Assembly (NCBI GenBank): GCA_022652545.1
Contig: JALCRM010000001.1
Span: 124,001 to 188,000, forward strand
Source: Lachnospiraceae bacterium
GTDB taxonomy: Bacteria; Bacillota; Clostridia; Lachnospirales; Lachnospiraceae
Reading direction: 5' to 3'
DNA: 64,000 nt
The notes below the pieces were generated by a model, which saw nothing but the letters and a program-made list of their open reading frames with translations, was not told the DNA's origin and ran no database searches. Below, piece after piece: positions 48,503 through 58,224 of the stretch (position 1 is the first letter of the stretch; the number at the start of each line of letters is the position of its first letter). A program made the position numbers and the translations under genes.

Positions 48503-49183
48503 ATGGAAAACATATACGGCTGGATACCGCAGCACCTGGGAAACAGAGTGCTGCTCCATACTTTTGAAGCGCTACGGCGGGCGGGGGCGGCAGCCGCAGT
48601 TCTGCCGTCCGTGAAGCGGCGCAGGATGCGGAACGGGCAGGCGCATTTTGAGGCAAATACACACACGGCGCAGACACTGGCGGCCGGGTACCTGGAACAC
48701 CAGCGGCAGCTGTCGGGTTTTGTCTACGGAAAAACAGATCTCGCAGCTGCGGGCTGCGAGATCATCGCCATGTACGACCTGCTGCTGCACCTCGGGAGGA
48801 AGGAGCCTCTGCCTGCGCTGATCCGCGAGGCGGAGAGCGCCGGTATGGTGCGCGGCGCCCTCTGGGGCACTTCGCCGAAGGCGGTTGTCAAGGCACTCTC
48901 AAAGCGCGGACTGACCGTACACTGCGCGGTGAAGGAGCCGGACTTTGACGAAACGCTGAAAACGTATGACAGTTTTCTGCTTACTCTGTATAATGATGAA
49001 AAAGATCTGCGCCGCATGGTCCATACGGTACTGGTGACCAGGGAAGGCGACGGCCTGTTCTGTATCCACAATGCGCAGTGCGACGGCGCCCTCACAGCAA
49101 AGGCGCAGAATATCAGACAGCTTATGGCAGCGTTTCCGGGCGGCCGCGCCAAAGCCATACTGCTGGCAGGAGTGCGTATCTGA
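48503..49183 (+). CDS. Hypothetical protein, possible C39-like cysteine peptidase fold
   Basis: GCEIIAMYDLLLHLG ... MVHTVLVTREGDGLFCIHNAQ resembles C39-like Cys...His arrangement; ATGG junction with holA. Confidence 0.5.
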   Translation: MENIYGWIPQHLGNRVLLHTFEALRRAGAAAAVLPSVKRRRMRNGQAHFEANTHTAQTLAAGYLEHQRQLSGFVYGKTDLAAAGCEIIAMYDLLLHLGRKEPLPALIREAESAGMVRGALWGTSPKAVVKALSKRGLTVHCAVKEPDFDETLKTYDSFLLTLYNDEKDLRRMVHTVLVTREGDGLFCIHNAQCDGALTAKAQNIRQLMAAFPGGRAKAILLAGVRI

Positions 49184-50250
49184 TGGCCTATCAGGGTTTT
49201 CACGGCGACAAGGGAAAAAACGATTTTCTCGACAGGCAGAAAAAACTGAATGACGAGATCGCAGCGGGCAGGTTCAGGGGCGCTTATCTGTTTTACGGCG
49301 CGCAGGACTACCTGCGTTTCCAGAACCGCGACAAGCTGAAAAAGGCATTGCTCGGGGACGGCGATGTCTCCATGAATTTTGCCGAGTTCCGCAGTGACAG
49401 CTTCACCGTGCAGCAGGTCGTCGAGGCAGCGGAGACGGTGCCGTTCTTTGCCGACCGCCGCGTGATACTGCTGGAGAATACGGATCTATGGACGAAGGAT
49501 AAAAAAGCCGAAGGCGAGCGCCTGGCCGCTTATATCGGCACGCAGCCGGAGACCACCGTGATCATTATGTCGGAGCCTTCCGTGGACAAGCGCCAGAAGC
49601 TTTTCCTGTCGTTCAGGAAGAACGGGGAGGCCTTCGAGTGCGGAGAACTGTCGGACCGGGACTACCGTTCCTGGGTCGTGAGAAGATTTGCCGCGGAAGG
49701 AAAGGCGATCCGCGAATCCGCATTTGAACTGCTGCTTGCCTACGCAGGCAGCGATATGCTGAACATGTCTTCCGAGATCGCCAAGGCGGTCAGCTATGTG
49801 GGCGACAGGAAAGAAGTGACGGAAGAGGACATCCGCGCGATCTGCTCCCGGCAGCTGCAGGACCGGATCTTTGACATGATCGCGGCGATCGGCCGCAGGG
49901 ACAGGGACGGCGCATTTTCGTGCTACATGGATCTGGTGGCTCTGCAGACGCCTCCGCAGGTCATTCTCTCCCTGATGGAACGGCAGTACGGACAGATGCT
50001 GAAAATGAAGGAAACTCTGCAGAAAACACCGGGCATGTCCGTTTATGACGCTGCTGCGGCAGACGGCGTCCCCTACGGAGCTGCCAGGCAGTATGCACCG
50101 TTGCTGCCGTCCGTATCGGCTGCCGTTCTCAGGGCCGCGCTGGAACGCTGCGTGAACGCCGATGCCGCGTATAAAAACGGAAAGTATACCGACCGCCTGG
50201 CAGTAGAGAAGACGATCGTGGAACTTACAGCCCCTGTCCGGAAAAGATAA
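49183..50250 (+). CDS. holA: DNA polymerase III subunit delta
   Basis: GAYLFYGAQDYLRFQNRDKLKKALL..., ETVPFFADRRVILLENTDLW, SAFELLLAYAGSDMLNMSSEIAKAVSYVGDRKEVTEEDI. Confidence 0.92.
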   Translation: MAYQGFHGDKGKNDFLDRQKKLNDEIAAGRFRGAYLFYGAQDYLRFQNRDKLKKALLGDGDVSMNFAEFRSDSFTVQQVVEAAETVPFFADRRVILLENTDLWTKDKKAEGERLAAYIGTQPETTVIIMSEPSVDKRQKLFLSFRKNGEAFECGELSDRDYRSWVVRRFAAEGKAIRESAFELLLAYAGSDMLNMSSEIAKAVSYVGDRKEVTEEDIRAICSRQLQDRIFDMIAAIGRRDRDGAFSCYMDLVALQTPPQVILSLMERQYGQMLKMKETLQKTPGMSVYDAAAADGVPYGAARQYAPLLPSVSAAVLRAALERCVNADAAYKNGKYTDRLAVEKTIVELTAPVRKR

Positions 50251-50275
50251 AGGACCGGGCGCAGGAAGGATCGGA

Positions 50276-50854
50276 ATGGAGAACAGAGAACCGAAGCCGG
50301 GTGAGCAGTACAGGCATTTCAAGGGAAAACGGTACCGTATCGTGACGCTTGCGGAGGATGCGGAGACCGGCGAACAGGAAGTCGTCTACCAGGCCCTGTA
50401 CGGCGACGGCAAAGTGTGGGTGAGAAATCTCAGCGAGTTCACGGAGAAACTGGACAGATCCGTATACCCCGCAGCGACCCAGGAATACAGGTTTGAAAGA
50501 GAAGAACCGGCGGAAGGGTCTGCAGGGCCGGAGGAAGCAGTCCGGCACGGTTCCGGGGATGGAGCTTCCGCCGCGGCTGCCGCGGACAGCAGCGCTGTCA
50601 CAGCCCCGGAAGAGGGAACATCGGGTCTCGACCCCCTCGTCGAGGAGTTTCTGGACGCGGGAAGCACAGCCGAAAAGCTGAATATTCTGTCAGCACTGCA
50701 CTCCCGCATCACAGATGACATGATCGATACCATGGCTATGGCTTCCGGCCTGGAGATCGATCGCGGTGACCTGGAATCGCGCTGGGGAGATCTGCGCGAA
50801 TGTCTTCTGACGATAGAAAAGTATGAGCAGAGCAGAGACCGTTACAACAGCTGA
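50276..50854 (+). CDS. DUF1653 domain protein
   Basis: REPKPGEQYRHFKGKRYRIVTLAEDAETGEQEVVYQALYGDGKVWVRNLSEFTEKLD. Confidence 0.88.
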   Translation: MENREPKPGEQYRHFKGKRYRIVTLAEDAETGEQEVVYQALYGDGKVWVRNLSEFTEKLDRSVYPAATQEYRFEREEPAEGSAGPEEAVRHGSGDGASAAAAADSSAVTAPEEGTSGLDPLVEEFLDAGSTAEKLNILSALHSRITDDMIDTMAMASGLEIDRGDLESRWGDLRECLLTIEKYEQSRDRYNS

Positions 50855-51920
50855 GCTTCAGGCAGAGCTGGCGGCCTGGTACAGGAAAAACAGGAGAAGT
50901 CTGCCCTGGCGGGAAGATCCCACGCCCTATCACGTGTGGGTGTCGGAGATCATGCTGCAGCAGACCCGCGTGGAAGTGGTCAGGGATCACTATCTGCGTT
51001 TTATCGCGGCGCTTCCGGACCCCGCCGCCCTGGCGGCAGCCGGAGAAGAGCAGTATCTGAAGCTCTGGGAAGGGCTCGGTTATTATTCCCGCGTGCGCAG
51101 TCTTCACAAGGCAGCCTGCCGTGTCATGGAAGTGTTCGGCGGCCGCATTCCCTCCGGAATCGCAGAGCTGCGCAGTCTGGAAGGAGTCGGCCCCTATACC
51201 GCGGCGGCGATCGCTTCGATCGCTTTCGGTGCGGAAACGCCGGCAGTGGACGGCAATCTGCTTCGGATCTTTGCGAGGCTGACCGCCTACGCGGACAACA
51301 TCCGGACGCCTGCGGCCGGAAAGAGCGCGGAAGCTTATTACCTGCAGCTGATGAAAGCTTCCGATCAGCTTGCGGGGGGCGACTGCAACCAGGCGCTGAT
51401 GGATCTGGGCGCGTGCGTCTGTGTGCCAAACGCCAGGCCGAAATGCGCACAGTGCCCGTTTGCAGCTGTCTGTATGGCGCATCTTTCCGGACGTGAGGAA
51501 GAGTATCCCAGGGAACCCGGCAGGAAAGCGCGGCGCATCGAAGACAGGACCGTGTTCGTGATACAGACAGACGGCAGGACACTGCTGCATAAACGCCCGG
51601 CCAGGGGCCTGCTGGCCGGCATGTATGAGCTTCCCAACACTGCAGGGCATCTGGCCGGAACGCAGGCGGCTGCCTACGTCAGGTCGCTGGGCTTCGAGCC
51701 TGTCCGCATGCGCGGGCTGGGAGAGGCAAAGCATGTCTTTACGCATCTGGAATGGCATATGACGGGGTATGCGGTGTTCGTGGACGAGGCGTGCACGGAT
51801 ACACTGCAGCTGCCTCCGGACCTGCTGCTGGCGGACAGCGCCGAGATCCGCGACAGATATTCCATCCCTTCGGCATTTTCTTATTTCACCGCTTATGATA
51901 ATATTAAAAAGCCCGGGTGA
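50823..51920 (+). CDS. mutY: A/G-specific adenine glycosylase
   Basis: RRSLPWREDPTPYHVWVSEIMLQQTRVEVV, LEGVGPYTAAAIASIAFG, VDGNLLRI; Fe-S CxxxxxxCxxCxxxxxC region. Confidence 0.95.
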   Translation: MSRAETVTTAELQAELAAWYRKNRRSLPWREDPTPYHVWVSEIMLQQTRVEVVRDHYLRFIAALPDPAALAAAGEEQYLKLWEGLGYYSRVRSLHKAACRVMEVFGGRIPSGIAELRSLEGVGPYTAAAIASIAFGAETPAVDGNLLRIFARLTAYADNIRTPAAGKSAEAYYLQLMKASDQLAGGDCNQALMDLGACVCVPNARPKCAQCPFAAVCMAHLSGREEEYPREPGRKARRIEDRTVFVIQTDGRTLLHKRPARGLLAGMYELPNTAGHLAGTQAAAYVRSLGFEPVRMRGLGEAKHVFTHLEWHMTGYAVFVDEACTDTLQLPPDLLLADSAEIRDRYSIPSAFSYFTAYDNIKKPG

Positions 51921-51984
51921 AGCTGTATCATTCAAAACACGGCAACGGCCTTCCGCACATACTGCCCGGCCTTCGGAGGAACAA

Positions 51985-52090
51985 GTTTGAAAGTGCCGCT
52001 GATGCAGCACTTTCAAACCGCAGCATCGGTGCTGACGCACCGGCTGCCCATTTCGGAGAACCTGACGGTTCTCCTCATGGAGGAACTGAA
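51985..52090 (+). repeat. Dispersed structured element, complete copy upstream of GT2 gene
   Basis: GTTTGAAAGTGC-CGCTGATGCA-GCACTTTCAAAC (51985-52018); CGGTGC-TGAC-GCACCG (52027-52042); GGAGAACC-TGAC-GGTTCTCC (52055-52074); TCATGGAGG then ATG 52091. Confidence 0.95.
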
Positions 52091-53122
52091 ATGAAATTAC
52101 TTTCCGTTACGATTCCCTGCTATAATTCGGCAGCGTATATGAGCAAATGCATCGACTCCCTCCTGATCGGCGGAGAAGACCTGGAGATCATCATCGTGGA
52201 CGACGGTTCGACCGACGACACGGCAAAGATCGCCGACAGGTACCAGGTGCTTCATCCCAACATCGTGCGCGTTATTCACAAGGCCAACGGCGGCCACGGC
52301 TCAGCGGTCAATGCGGGCATCGAGAACGCCACCGGCCTGTATTTCAAAGTGGTGGACAGCGACGACTGGGTGAACAGCGCTTCCCTAATGAAGATCCTGA
52401 ACTATCTGCATACGGCTGCCGGTACGTTTCCCCAGCTCGATATGCTGATCTCCAATTATGTTTATGACAAGGTAGGGGAAAAACGTCACAAAGTGATGCA
52501 GTACCGCCAGGCGCTGCCGATCGAGACACTGTTTACCTGGAATGACATCAAAAAGTTCCACAAAGGGCACTATATCCTGATGCATTCCGTCATTTACCGC
52601 ACGGGTCTGCTGCACGAGTGCGGCGTAAAGCTACCCGAGCACACCTTCTACGTGGATAACCTGTATGTGTTTATCCCGCTTCCCTATGTCAAGAACCTGT
52701 ATTATATCGATACGAATTTCTATCACTATTTCATAGGCCGTTCCGACCAGTCGGTGAACCAGAATGTCATGATCTCGCGCCTGGACCAGCAGGTTCGTGT
52801 GAATAAACTGATGGTGGATTACTATACGGAGAAGGAGACCAGGAACAGACTGACGATGTATCCCCGCCTTTCCGATTACATGTATAACTACCTGGAGATC
52901 ATCACAGCCATTTCCTCGGTGCTGGCGCTGTGCTCCTATACAGAGGACGACATGGAGAAGAAGGCGGATCTTTGGGAGTATATCAAGAGAAAAGACTTCT
53001 GGCTGTACCGCCGGCTGCGCACGGGAATTTTCGGCATTTCCATGAACCTGCCCGGAAGGGGCGGCAGAAACCTGACGGTAAGCGGCTATAAGGCCGTCCG
53101 GCATTTCTTCAATTTCAACTGA
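52091..53122 (+). CDS. GT2-family glycosyltransferase
   Basis: MKLLSVTIPCYNSAAYMSKCIDSLLIGGEDLEIIIVDDGSTDDTAKIAD...VDSDDW. Confidence 0.94.
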   Translation: MKLLSVTIPCYNSAAYMSKCIDSLLIGGEDLEIIIVDDGSTDDTAKIADRYQVLHPNIVRVIHKANGGHGSAVNAGIENATGLYFKVVDSDDWVNSASLMKILNYLHTAAGTFPQLDMLISNYVYDKVGEKRHKVMQYRQALPIETLFTWNDIKKFHKGHYILMHSVIYRTGLLHECGVKLPEHTFYVDNLYVFIPLPYVKNLYYIDTNFYHYFIGRSDQSVNQNVMISRLDQQVRVNKLMVDYYTEKETRNRLTMYPRLSDYMYNYLEIITAISSVLALCSYTEDDMEKKADLWEYIKRKDFWLYRRLRTGIFGISMNLPGRGGRNLTVSGYKAVRHFFNFN

Positions 53123-53126
53123 TACC

Positions 53127-53909
53127 TCAGTCGGCTTTATCGAACTGTATGCCGCTTTCGGCTGATATAGCGGCTTTACCGTAATTCTTCGTAAAGGTAA
53201 AACCGAAGCGGAAGCATGCGATCGCAGTGGGGACCGCCATCAGGCAACCGCACATCACGTCAAAAACGGAATGCTGCTTGATGAATATCGTGGAAAGAAT
53301 GATCGCTGCAGCGAGCACCACCGCAAAACTGCGGATTGCCGCGGGATGTTTCATACGTGCATTCGTATGCAGTGCACCGGCAGCGATGATGATGGAATAG
53401 TAAACGTGGATGCTGGGGCAGACATTGGTCGGCGTGTCCGTCGCGTAGAGCGCCTGTATCATTCTGGTGAAGATATTGTCACGCGGCATGACTGTCGGAC
53501 GAAGGTACAGGATATTGGGCCATATGGTCGAGAGTACCAGGAAAAACAGGGAGCCCATGACCATCATGGCTGCACAGCGGTGATAGGTCTCGCGGTCATA
53601 CAGATATAGCAGCACCATCCCCGCTACGACGAAGGCAAACCAGCAGAAATACGGCAGTACGAATACTTCAATAAAAGGGATTCTGTCATCGAGAGCCGTG
53701 TGGATGACCGTATAATGCAGGCGGTTCACATGCTCAAGCAGATAGAACCAGACAAAATAGACCACGGTATACAGAAAGAGCGGGCGGGCATCTCTTGTGT
53801 AATCGATCACATAGGCAAGCTTTTCGCGAGGTGTTCCGCGGCCGCGCAGCCCGTGCGCTTCTGAAGCCTTTACGGCTGTTATGTTTTTCTTGCCGGAAGA
53901 ATGCAGCAT
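53127..53909 (-). CDS. PAP2-superfamily membrane phosphatase
   Basis: NVCPSIHVYYSIIIAAG ... FIKQHSVFDVMCGCLMA; TM segments. Confidence 0.85.
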   Translation of the reverse strand: MLHSSGKKNITAVKASEAHGLRGRGTPREKLAYVIDYTRDARPLFLYTVVYFVWFYLLEHVNRLHYTVIHTALDDRIPFIEVFVLPYFCWFAFVVAGMVLLYLYDRETYHRCAAMMVMGSLFFLVLSTIWPNILYLRPTVMPRDNIFTRMIQALYATDTPTNVCPSIHVYYSIIIAAGALHTNARMKHPAAIRSFAVVLAAAIILSTIFIKQHSVFDVMCGCLMAVPTAIACFRFGFTFTKNYGKAAISAESGIQFDKAD

Positions 53910-54098
53910 ATTGCCCGTTCCCTTTTCTTTCGCTGCCGTATGGCAGGCGGAACGAAGATCTTTTCCGGGATCCCCGGATCTCCATGAATCTTTGATCTGA
54001 CGGTGGCTATTTTAAAGCCGGCAAAATCTTTTTACAATGAGGAAAGTGCCGAAAACAGGCGATTTAAGAGAAATTTTATATACAATCTGAGCAGGAAG

Positions 54099-54716
54099 TC
54101 ATTTCTCAGCCGCTGCGGCTTTGCGCGCGGAGCCGGAGCGGTCAATGATGCGCATGGGGTTTCCCACGACCAGGCAGTCGTCCGGCACATCCTTGTTTAC
54201 GACGGCGCCGGCGCCGATCTCGACGCGGCTGCCGACCCGGATGCCGCCGAAGACGATCGCATTGGTGTGGATCTGCACATCGTCTCCGAAGACCGGGTCC
54301 TGGATCTCCGGGTGCCCGGGCATGGCATGACCCAACCCGATCGTTGCCCCCTGGTGCACGGTGAAGCGTTCACCGGCGGTATACGGATGGATCACGGCAT
54401 AGTTGTGATAAATGCGAAAGCCTCCGCCGATCCGCCCGTGGATCTCAATGGTATCCAGAGGCCGTACAAACCAGCGGCTGATGTGCCGCAGAACGGTGGA
54501 GCGCTCCGTTCTGTAATAGAATACATTGCGGAACGGTTTTACATAAAGCAGGCTGTAGTTCAGTGCGCCGACGCCGGTATGGCTGCAGGGGATCTCTTCC
54601 AGAACGCGGGAGAGATCGCTGTCGATCGTTTTCCGTTCCGGCGAAGAGACATAGAGGAGATCGGCCGGCAGGAGCCGCAGAAACTGTATGTAGGAAAAGA
54701 GCACATTTTTATTCAT
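54099..54716 (-). CDS. Serine-acetyltransferase-like hexapeptide acetyltransferase
   Basis: GGGFRIYHNYAVIHPYTAGERFTVHQGATIGLGHAMPGHPEIQDPVFGDDVQIHTNAIVFGGIRVGSRVEIGAGAVVNKDVPDDCLVVGNP. Confidence 0.9.
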   Translation of the reverse strand: MNKNVLFSYIQFLRLLPADLLYVSSPERKTIDSDLSRVLEEIPCSHTGVGALNYSLLYVKPFRNVFYYRTERSTVLRHISRWFVRPLDTIEIHGRIGGGFRIYHNYAVIHPYTAGERFTVHQGATIGLGHAMPGHPEIQDPVFGDDVQIHTNAIVFGGIRVGSRVEIGAGAVVNKDVPDDCLVVGNPMRIIDRSGSARKAAAAEK

Positions 54717-54785
54717 ATCAGCTCCGGATCCTCCGGAATGAACATCGGAAACACCTCGTACCGATGCCGCAGCCGGTGTTGTTTC
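54717..54785 (-). repeat. Degenerate copy of the dispersed structured element upstream of the acetyltransferase
   Basis: Minus strand GGCTGCGGCATCGGTACGAGGTGTTTCCGATGTTCATTCCGGAGGATCCGGAG parallels the 11666-11768 copy. Confidence 0.7.
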
Positions 54786-55018
54786 AGGAAAGAACGGAAC
54801 GCCGTGTGCGGGACGGAGAACGGTTTCATTATACTAAATCGGGTCTCTGTTTTCCATCCGCGCCGGGAAGGAATATCCGGCCGGCACAGACCGGAAAAGA
54901 AAAGTTACGGCTGCCGGGGCTCCCAAATATGGTATTTTTATGAGTTGCAGGCACAAGCCTCAGATGTTAAACTGATGGGCGACGGTGCATTAACGGCTTG
55001 AAAAACAAGGAGGCAGCG

Positions 55019-56269
55019 ATGTATTCATTGGATGAGGTGAGGAAGGAAGACCCCGAGATCGCGCAGGCTATTGCGGACGAGATCGGACGGCAGAATGACC
55101 ATATCGAACTGATCGCATCGGAAAACTGGGTGTCCAAGGCAGTCATGGCGGCCATGGGCAGTCCGCTGACAAACAAGTATGCAGAAGGCTATCCCGGACA
55201 CCGTTATTACGGCGGCTGCCAGTTTGTGGATGTTGTGGAAGACCTGGCCCGTGAACGTGCAAAAAAACTGTTCAACTGCGAATATGTCAATGTACAGCCC
55301 CACTCCGGCGCACAGGCCAATCTGGCCGTGGAATACGCCGTTCTCCAGCCGGGTGACACGCTGATGGGTATGGATCTCAGCCAGGGCGGTCACCTTTCCC
55401 ACGGCAGCCCGGCAAATATTTCCGGCTCCTATTTTCATGTTGTGCCCTACGGCGTGGACGCCAACGGCTTCATCGATTATGACAAGCTGAGGGAACTCGC
55501 TATGGAAGCGCAGCCGAAGATGATCATTGCGGGTGCATCCGCGTATGCCCGTACGATCGACTTCGGAAAATTCCGCGAGATCGCAGATGCCTGCGGCGCA
55601 GTCCTTATGGCAGACATCGCCCATATTGCCGGTCTGGTGGCTACGGGGCTGCATCCGAGCCCGATCGGCGTGGCAGACATTGTCACGACCACGACGCACA
55701 AGACGCTGCGCGGACCGCGAGGCGGCATGATCATGGCCAACCAGGACGCCGCAGACCGTTTCAAACTGAACAAGGCTATTTTCCCCGGTACGCAGGGCGG
55801 TCCTCTCGAGCATGTCATTGCAGGCAAGGCAGTCTGCTTCAGGGAAGATCTGCAGCCGGAGTTTGCAGTGTACCAGAAGCAGATCCTCAAAAATGCGCAG
55901 GCACTCTGCAAGGGACTGCAGAAACGCGGCATTTCGATCGTTTCAGGAGGCACGGACAACCATCTGATGCTGCTCGATCTGACGAACTTCGATCTCACGG
56001 GCAAAGAAGTGGAAAAGTGGCTGGACGATGCCCACATCACCGCAAATAAAAATACGATCCCCAATGAACAGAGGAGTCCTTTCGTTACGTCAGGCATCCG
56101 TCTCGGTACACCCGCAGTCACGACACGCGGCCTGAAGGAAGACGATATGGACCGCGTTGCGGAAGCCATATCTCTTGTTATCACAAAGAAGGAAGCCGGT
56201 GTCCCGGAGGCACAGGAGATCGTAAAAGGCCTGACGGCGAAATATCCGCTGGACAGTTTCCTGGAATAA
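55019..56269 (+). CDS. glyA: Serine hydroxymethyltransferase
   Basis: [67 protein letters not shown]. Confidence 0.97.
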   Translation: MYSLDEVRKEDPEIAQAIADEIGRQNDHIELIASENWVSKAVMAAMGSPLTNKYAEGYPGHRYYGGCQFVDVVEDLARERAKKLFNCEYVNVQPHSGAQANLAVEYAVLQPGDTLMGMDLSQGGHLSHGSPANISGSYFHVVPYGVDANGFIDYDKLRELAMEAQPKMIIAGASAYARTIDFGKFREIADACGAVLMADIAHIAGLVATGLHPSPIGVADIVTTTTHKTLRGPRGGMIMANQDAADRFKLNKAIFPGTQGGPLEHVIAGKAVCFREDLQPEFAVYQKQILKNAQALCKGLQKRGISIVSGGTDNHLMLLDLTNFDLTGKEVEKWLDDAHITANKNTIPNEQRSPFVTSGIRLGTPAVTTRGLKEDDMDRVAEAISLVITKKEAGVPEAQEIVKGLTAKYPLDSFLE

Positions 56270-56318
56270 GGTGAGAGGCTGCTCCGGATCAGGTCTGCTG
56301 CAGTCAGGTGATCTTGGC

Positions 56319-58187
56319 ATGCGTCTTTTCCAAAACACAATCGGCAGGTTTGAAAAGCTGTCGGACCGGTGCATCTGTGTGATCATGTATTTTACACAGC
56401 TGGTCCTGCAGCTTATTCCTGTTGCTTTCATGAAATATCCCATTCTTTCGGATGAGTACGCAACTCTGGCGGAAGGCGTTTTCCTGAACAACGGGAAAAA
56501 CTGGGCACTGACACTGCATGCTGCCGGTTTTGACAGATATTACGGATACGGCTATGCGGCATTCACCTGCCTGGCTTATCACTTTACGCAGGACATGCGG
56601 GTCATCTATCTGCTGACTCTGTGCTGCAATGCGGTCCTGGTCTCTTTTATCCCGCTTATCTGCTACCGGATCGCCGGGCATTTCCTGCTCCTGCCAAAAA
56701 AGGAAGCGTGCACTGCGGCTGTTCTGACCGGCATGTATCCGGCTTACTGGGTGCTTACAAAGTACGCGATCAATGAGTCTCCGCTTTACCTGCTTGTATG
56801 GGTCATCCTGCTGCTTCTGCTGGAGATCCGGGAAACGGGCAGCCTGCGGAAGCAATGTGCATACAGCGCACTGACAGGCCTTCTCTGTATCTATTCCTAC
56901 ACCGTACACGGCCGCGGGCTGGCGCTGATCGCAACGGGTGCACTGGTACTCGTCATCATACTGTCCGCAAAAGGGCATATGGCGAAGCGTGTACCTGCCC
57001 TGTTGTGCTATCTGCTTGTCGTACTGGCAGGCTACGCCGTACATGACGGTATCCTGCACCATCTTGCAGCTGACCTTTTTGGCAAGAAAATTACGGAACT
57101 TTACAACACCTTTGCCAACTATGTGGCGAACTTTGAACTGCCTCCCGTGACGCCGGGAGCAGTGGGCCGCGTTTTTGCGGCGGCAGGGGGCATGTGTTTC
57201 TATATGGTCTGTGCCACGTACGGACTTTTTCTGCTGTTTTTGATCGTTTTGTTCAGGAAACGCCGGGAGATGTTCAGGATAGCAAGGGCCTCCGAGGAAG
57301 AGCAGCCCGAACTTGTGATGTACTGGTATATTCTTATACTGTCCGTTGTCACGGTCGGCCTTACCCTGCTGTCCTTTCTTCTGATGTACATGAAAGACCG
57401 GGTGTATTCCGGAGAGTTCTGGTTTTACGGGAGATACTGCGAAGTGTTCTGCGGACTTCCGGTATTTGCCGGTCTGGTGCTATTACTCCGTGGGAAAGAC
57501 ACCTTCCGGAAAGGCGATACGGCAGCAGTTGCTGTGATGACCGGCATCCCCTCTGTACTGATGCTTGCTTATACAGGACCCAAGATTCTTTCCATGAAGC
57601 GGAAGTATATCAGCTATTCCATGACGACCGGGGCTATGCCGTTCGGAGGTTTTCAGGCAGGGGAAGATCCCGCATACGGCAATTTTATTGCACTTGTGGC
57701 CTTTACGGCGGGGCTGGCGATCCTTGTCTGGGCTCTGGTCTTCCGGAATAAAAAGAAGATACTGTGCGTTCTGCTGGCGGCTCTTTCCGTTTACTCTTCA
57801 CTGTATTCCTGGAATCGCTTTGTGTACCGGGCCAGCAGCGAATACTATGAATATTCCGCATTCCTGGACAGGTACGGGCGGGAGGAAAAAGAACTGGGCG
57901 CGGAGTATCCGCGCGTGTATGTCCTGAATTCGAAGACCCCCAGACTGCGGATCAAGTTTGCACTGGCAGACTGGGATGTGATCTATACGACAGACAGGAG
58001 TGAGGTCAGGGAGAACAGCATCGTTGTATGCGACAGGCAGACCGATCTCGGAAAGAAATTCCGTTACATCCGCAAAGTCAATACGGGCAATGCCGGGAAT
58101 GAGCAGGACTATGTCTGGGTTTACGGCCGCGAACTGATCGGGCAGTTTAAAAACAGGGGGTATGAGCTCTACAATGTGAAAAAGTGA
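56319..58187 (+). CDS. Polytopic membrane glycosyltransferase-like protein (GT39-like)
   Basis: AFMKYPILSDEYATLAEGVFLNNGKNWALTLHAAGFDRYYGYGYAAF; paralog of 42043-44736 N-terminal half; alternative GTG start 56271. Confidence 0.68.
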   Translation: MRLFQNTIGRFEKLSDRCICVIMYFTQLVLQLIPVAFMKYPILSDEYATLAEGVFLNNGKNWALTLHAAGFDRYYGYGYAAFTCLAYHFTQDMRVIYLLTLCCNAVLVSFIPLICYRIAGHFLLLPKKEACTAAVLTGMYPAYWVLTKYAINESPLYLLVWVILLLLLEIRETGSLRKQCAYSALTGLLCIYSYTVHGRGLALIATGALVLVIILSAKGHMAKRVPALLCYLLVVLAGYAVHDGILHHLAADLFGKKITELYNTFANYVANFELPPVTPGAVGRVFAAAGGMCFYMVCATYGLFLLFLIVLFRKRREMFRIARASEEEQPELVMYWYILILSVVTVGLTLLSFLLMYMKDRVYSGEFWFYGRYCEVFCGLPVFAGLVLLLRGKDTFRKGDTAAVAVMTGIPSVLMLAYTGPKILSMKRKYISYSMTTGAMPFGGFQAGEDPAYGNFIALVAFTAGLAILVWALVFRNKKKILCVLLAALSVYSSLYSWNRFVYRASSEYYEYSAFLDRYGREEKELGAEYPRVYVLNSKTPRLRIKFALADWDVIYTTDRSEVRENSIVVCDRQTDLGKKFRYIRKVNTGNAGNEQDYVWVYGRELIGQFKNRGYELYNVKK

Positions 58188-58224
58188 TTGACGAAGAGCC
58201 CAGTTGTGTACACATACGGATACA

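Noticed and set aside
9148-54785. Metabolite riboswitch explanation for the dispersed element
   Set aside because: Downstream genes span pyrimidine, arginine, signalling and glycan functions, and copies occur in tandem and mid-operon; a single ligand is unlikely.
54003-55001. 332-aa plus-strand ORF
   Set aside because: Antisense to the hexapeptide acetyltransferase, which has clear left-handed beta-helix motifs.
54786-55018. ZTP/THF/glycine riboswitch upstream of glyA
   Set aside because: Could not find the conserved core motifs of any of these classes.
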